Source of the DNA: Gammaproteobacteria bacterium
GTDB taxonomy: Bacteria; Pseudomonadota; Gammaproteobacteria; GRL18
Length of the DNA: 5,641 nucleotides
Direction of reading: 5' to 3'
Assembly: GCA_027076245.1 (NCBI GenBank)
Contig: JALTKC010000215.1
Location: forward strand, 1 to 5,641
Below, piece by piece: positions 5,595 to 5,641 of the stretch; the first letter of the stretch is position 1; every line of letters starts with the position of its first letter. Made by a program: the position numbers and the translations under genes. The notes under the pieces were generated by a model. It ran no database searches. It was not told where the DNA came from and saw only the letters and a list, made by a program, of their open reading frames with translations.

Positions 5595-5641
5595 GCAGGG
5601 AAAACAAAAGGATAATAGATTATCTTAATCATATACTGGAT
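5591..5641 (+). CDS. Start of a HEPN-type (DUF86/HepT-like) toxin gene, cut by the window edge
   Basis: Only 17 codons are visible: MSRENKRIIDYLNHILD. The GTG start overlaps the TGA of the MNT gene (shared GTGA), with AAGG about ten bases upstream, which points to translational coupling. The charged beginning followed by an RIIDYLNHILD helix resembles the first helix of DUF86/HepT-like HEPN proteins, and position after an MNT gene is the standard order of these modules. HEPN toxins of this type are RNases with a conserved RX4-6H motif near the C terminus, which lies outside the window and cannot be checked. Confidence 0.72.
   Translation, partial: MSRENKRIIDYLNHILD

Noticed and set aside
5225..5632. 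A 135-codon minus-strand open frame opposite the MNT gene
   Set aside because: It lies antisense to a gene with an exact catalytic signature and in-family N terminus, and its own translation has no recognisable motif.

Overview
The window reads as chromosomal DNA from a moderately AT-leaning gammaproteobacterium. This rests mainly on a clpS-clpA pair in the E. coli arrangement, whose products resemble E. coli ClpS and ClpA closely in length, domain order and motifs. The genus cannot be named from this sequence.

Layout, left to right. (1) Bases 1-2056, minus strand: one continuous open frame of at least 685 codons that runs off the left edge. It encodes a very Gln/Leu-rich coiled-coil protein with a Lys/Asn-rich N terminus, one late transmembrane helix (about residues 612-629) and a C-terminal part cut by the window. 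It starts at GTG, and I find no internal Met or Cys. A run of nine C (coding strand) lies just after the membrane helix, where gain or loss of one base would bring an almost immediate stop. (2) Bases 2057-2528: an AT-rich divergent intergenic region of 472 bp. It holds a sigma-70-like promoter for the coiled-coil gene, and a heat-shock (sigma-32)-like promoter overlapping a sigma-70-like one pointing at clpS. It also holds a consensus DnaA box, a 7-bp perfect dyad, a 13-bp tandem repeat and a small hairpin. (3) Bases 2529-5176, plus strand: clpS and clpA, 14 bp apart, clearly one operon. (4) Bases 5177-5303: a strong 9-bp-stem hairpin without a T-tract, then a cluster of short palindromes. (5) Bases 5304-5641, plus strand: an MNT-type nucleotidyltransferase antitoxin gene, overlapping by four bases the start of a gene that looks like its HEPN (DUF86/HepT-like) toxin partner, cut by the right edge.

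How the genes work together: ClpS recognises proteins with destabilising N-terminal residues and hands them to ClpA, which unfolds them and feeds them to ClpP (not in the window). The MNT/HEPN pair is a toxin-antitoxin module in which, in studied examples, the MNT protein neutralises a HEPN RNase by AMPylating it. It looks like an accessory insertion behind a core operon. The coiled-coil membrane protein is unrecognised and is the least explained element here.
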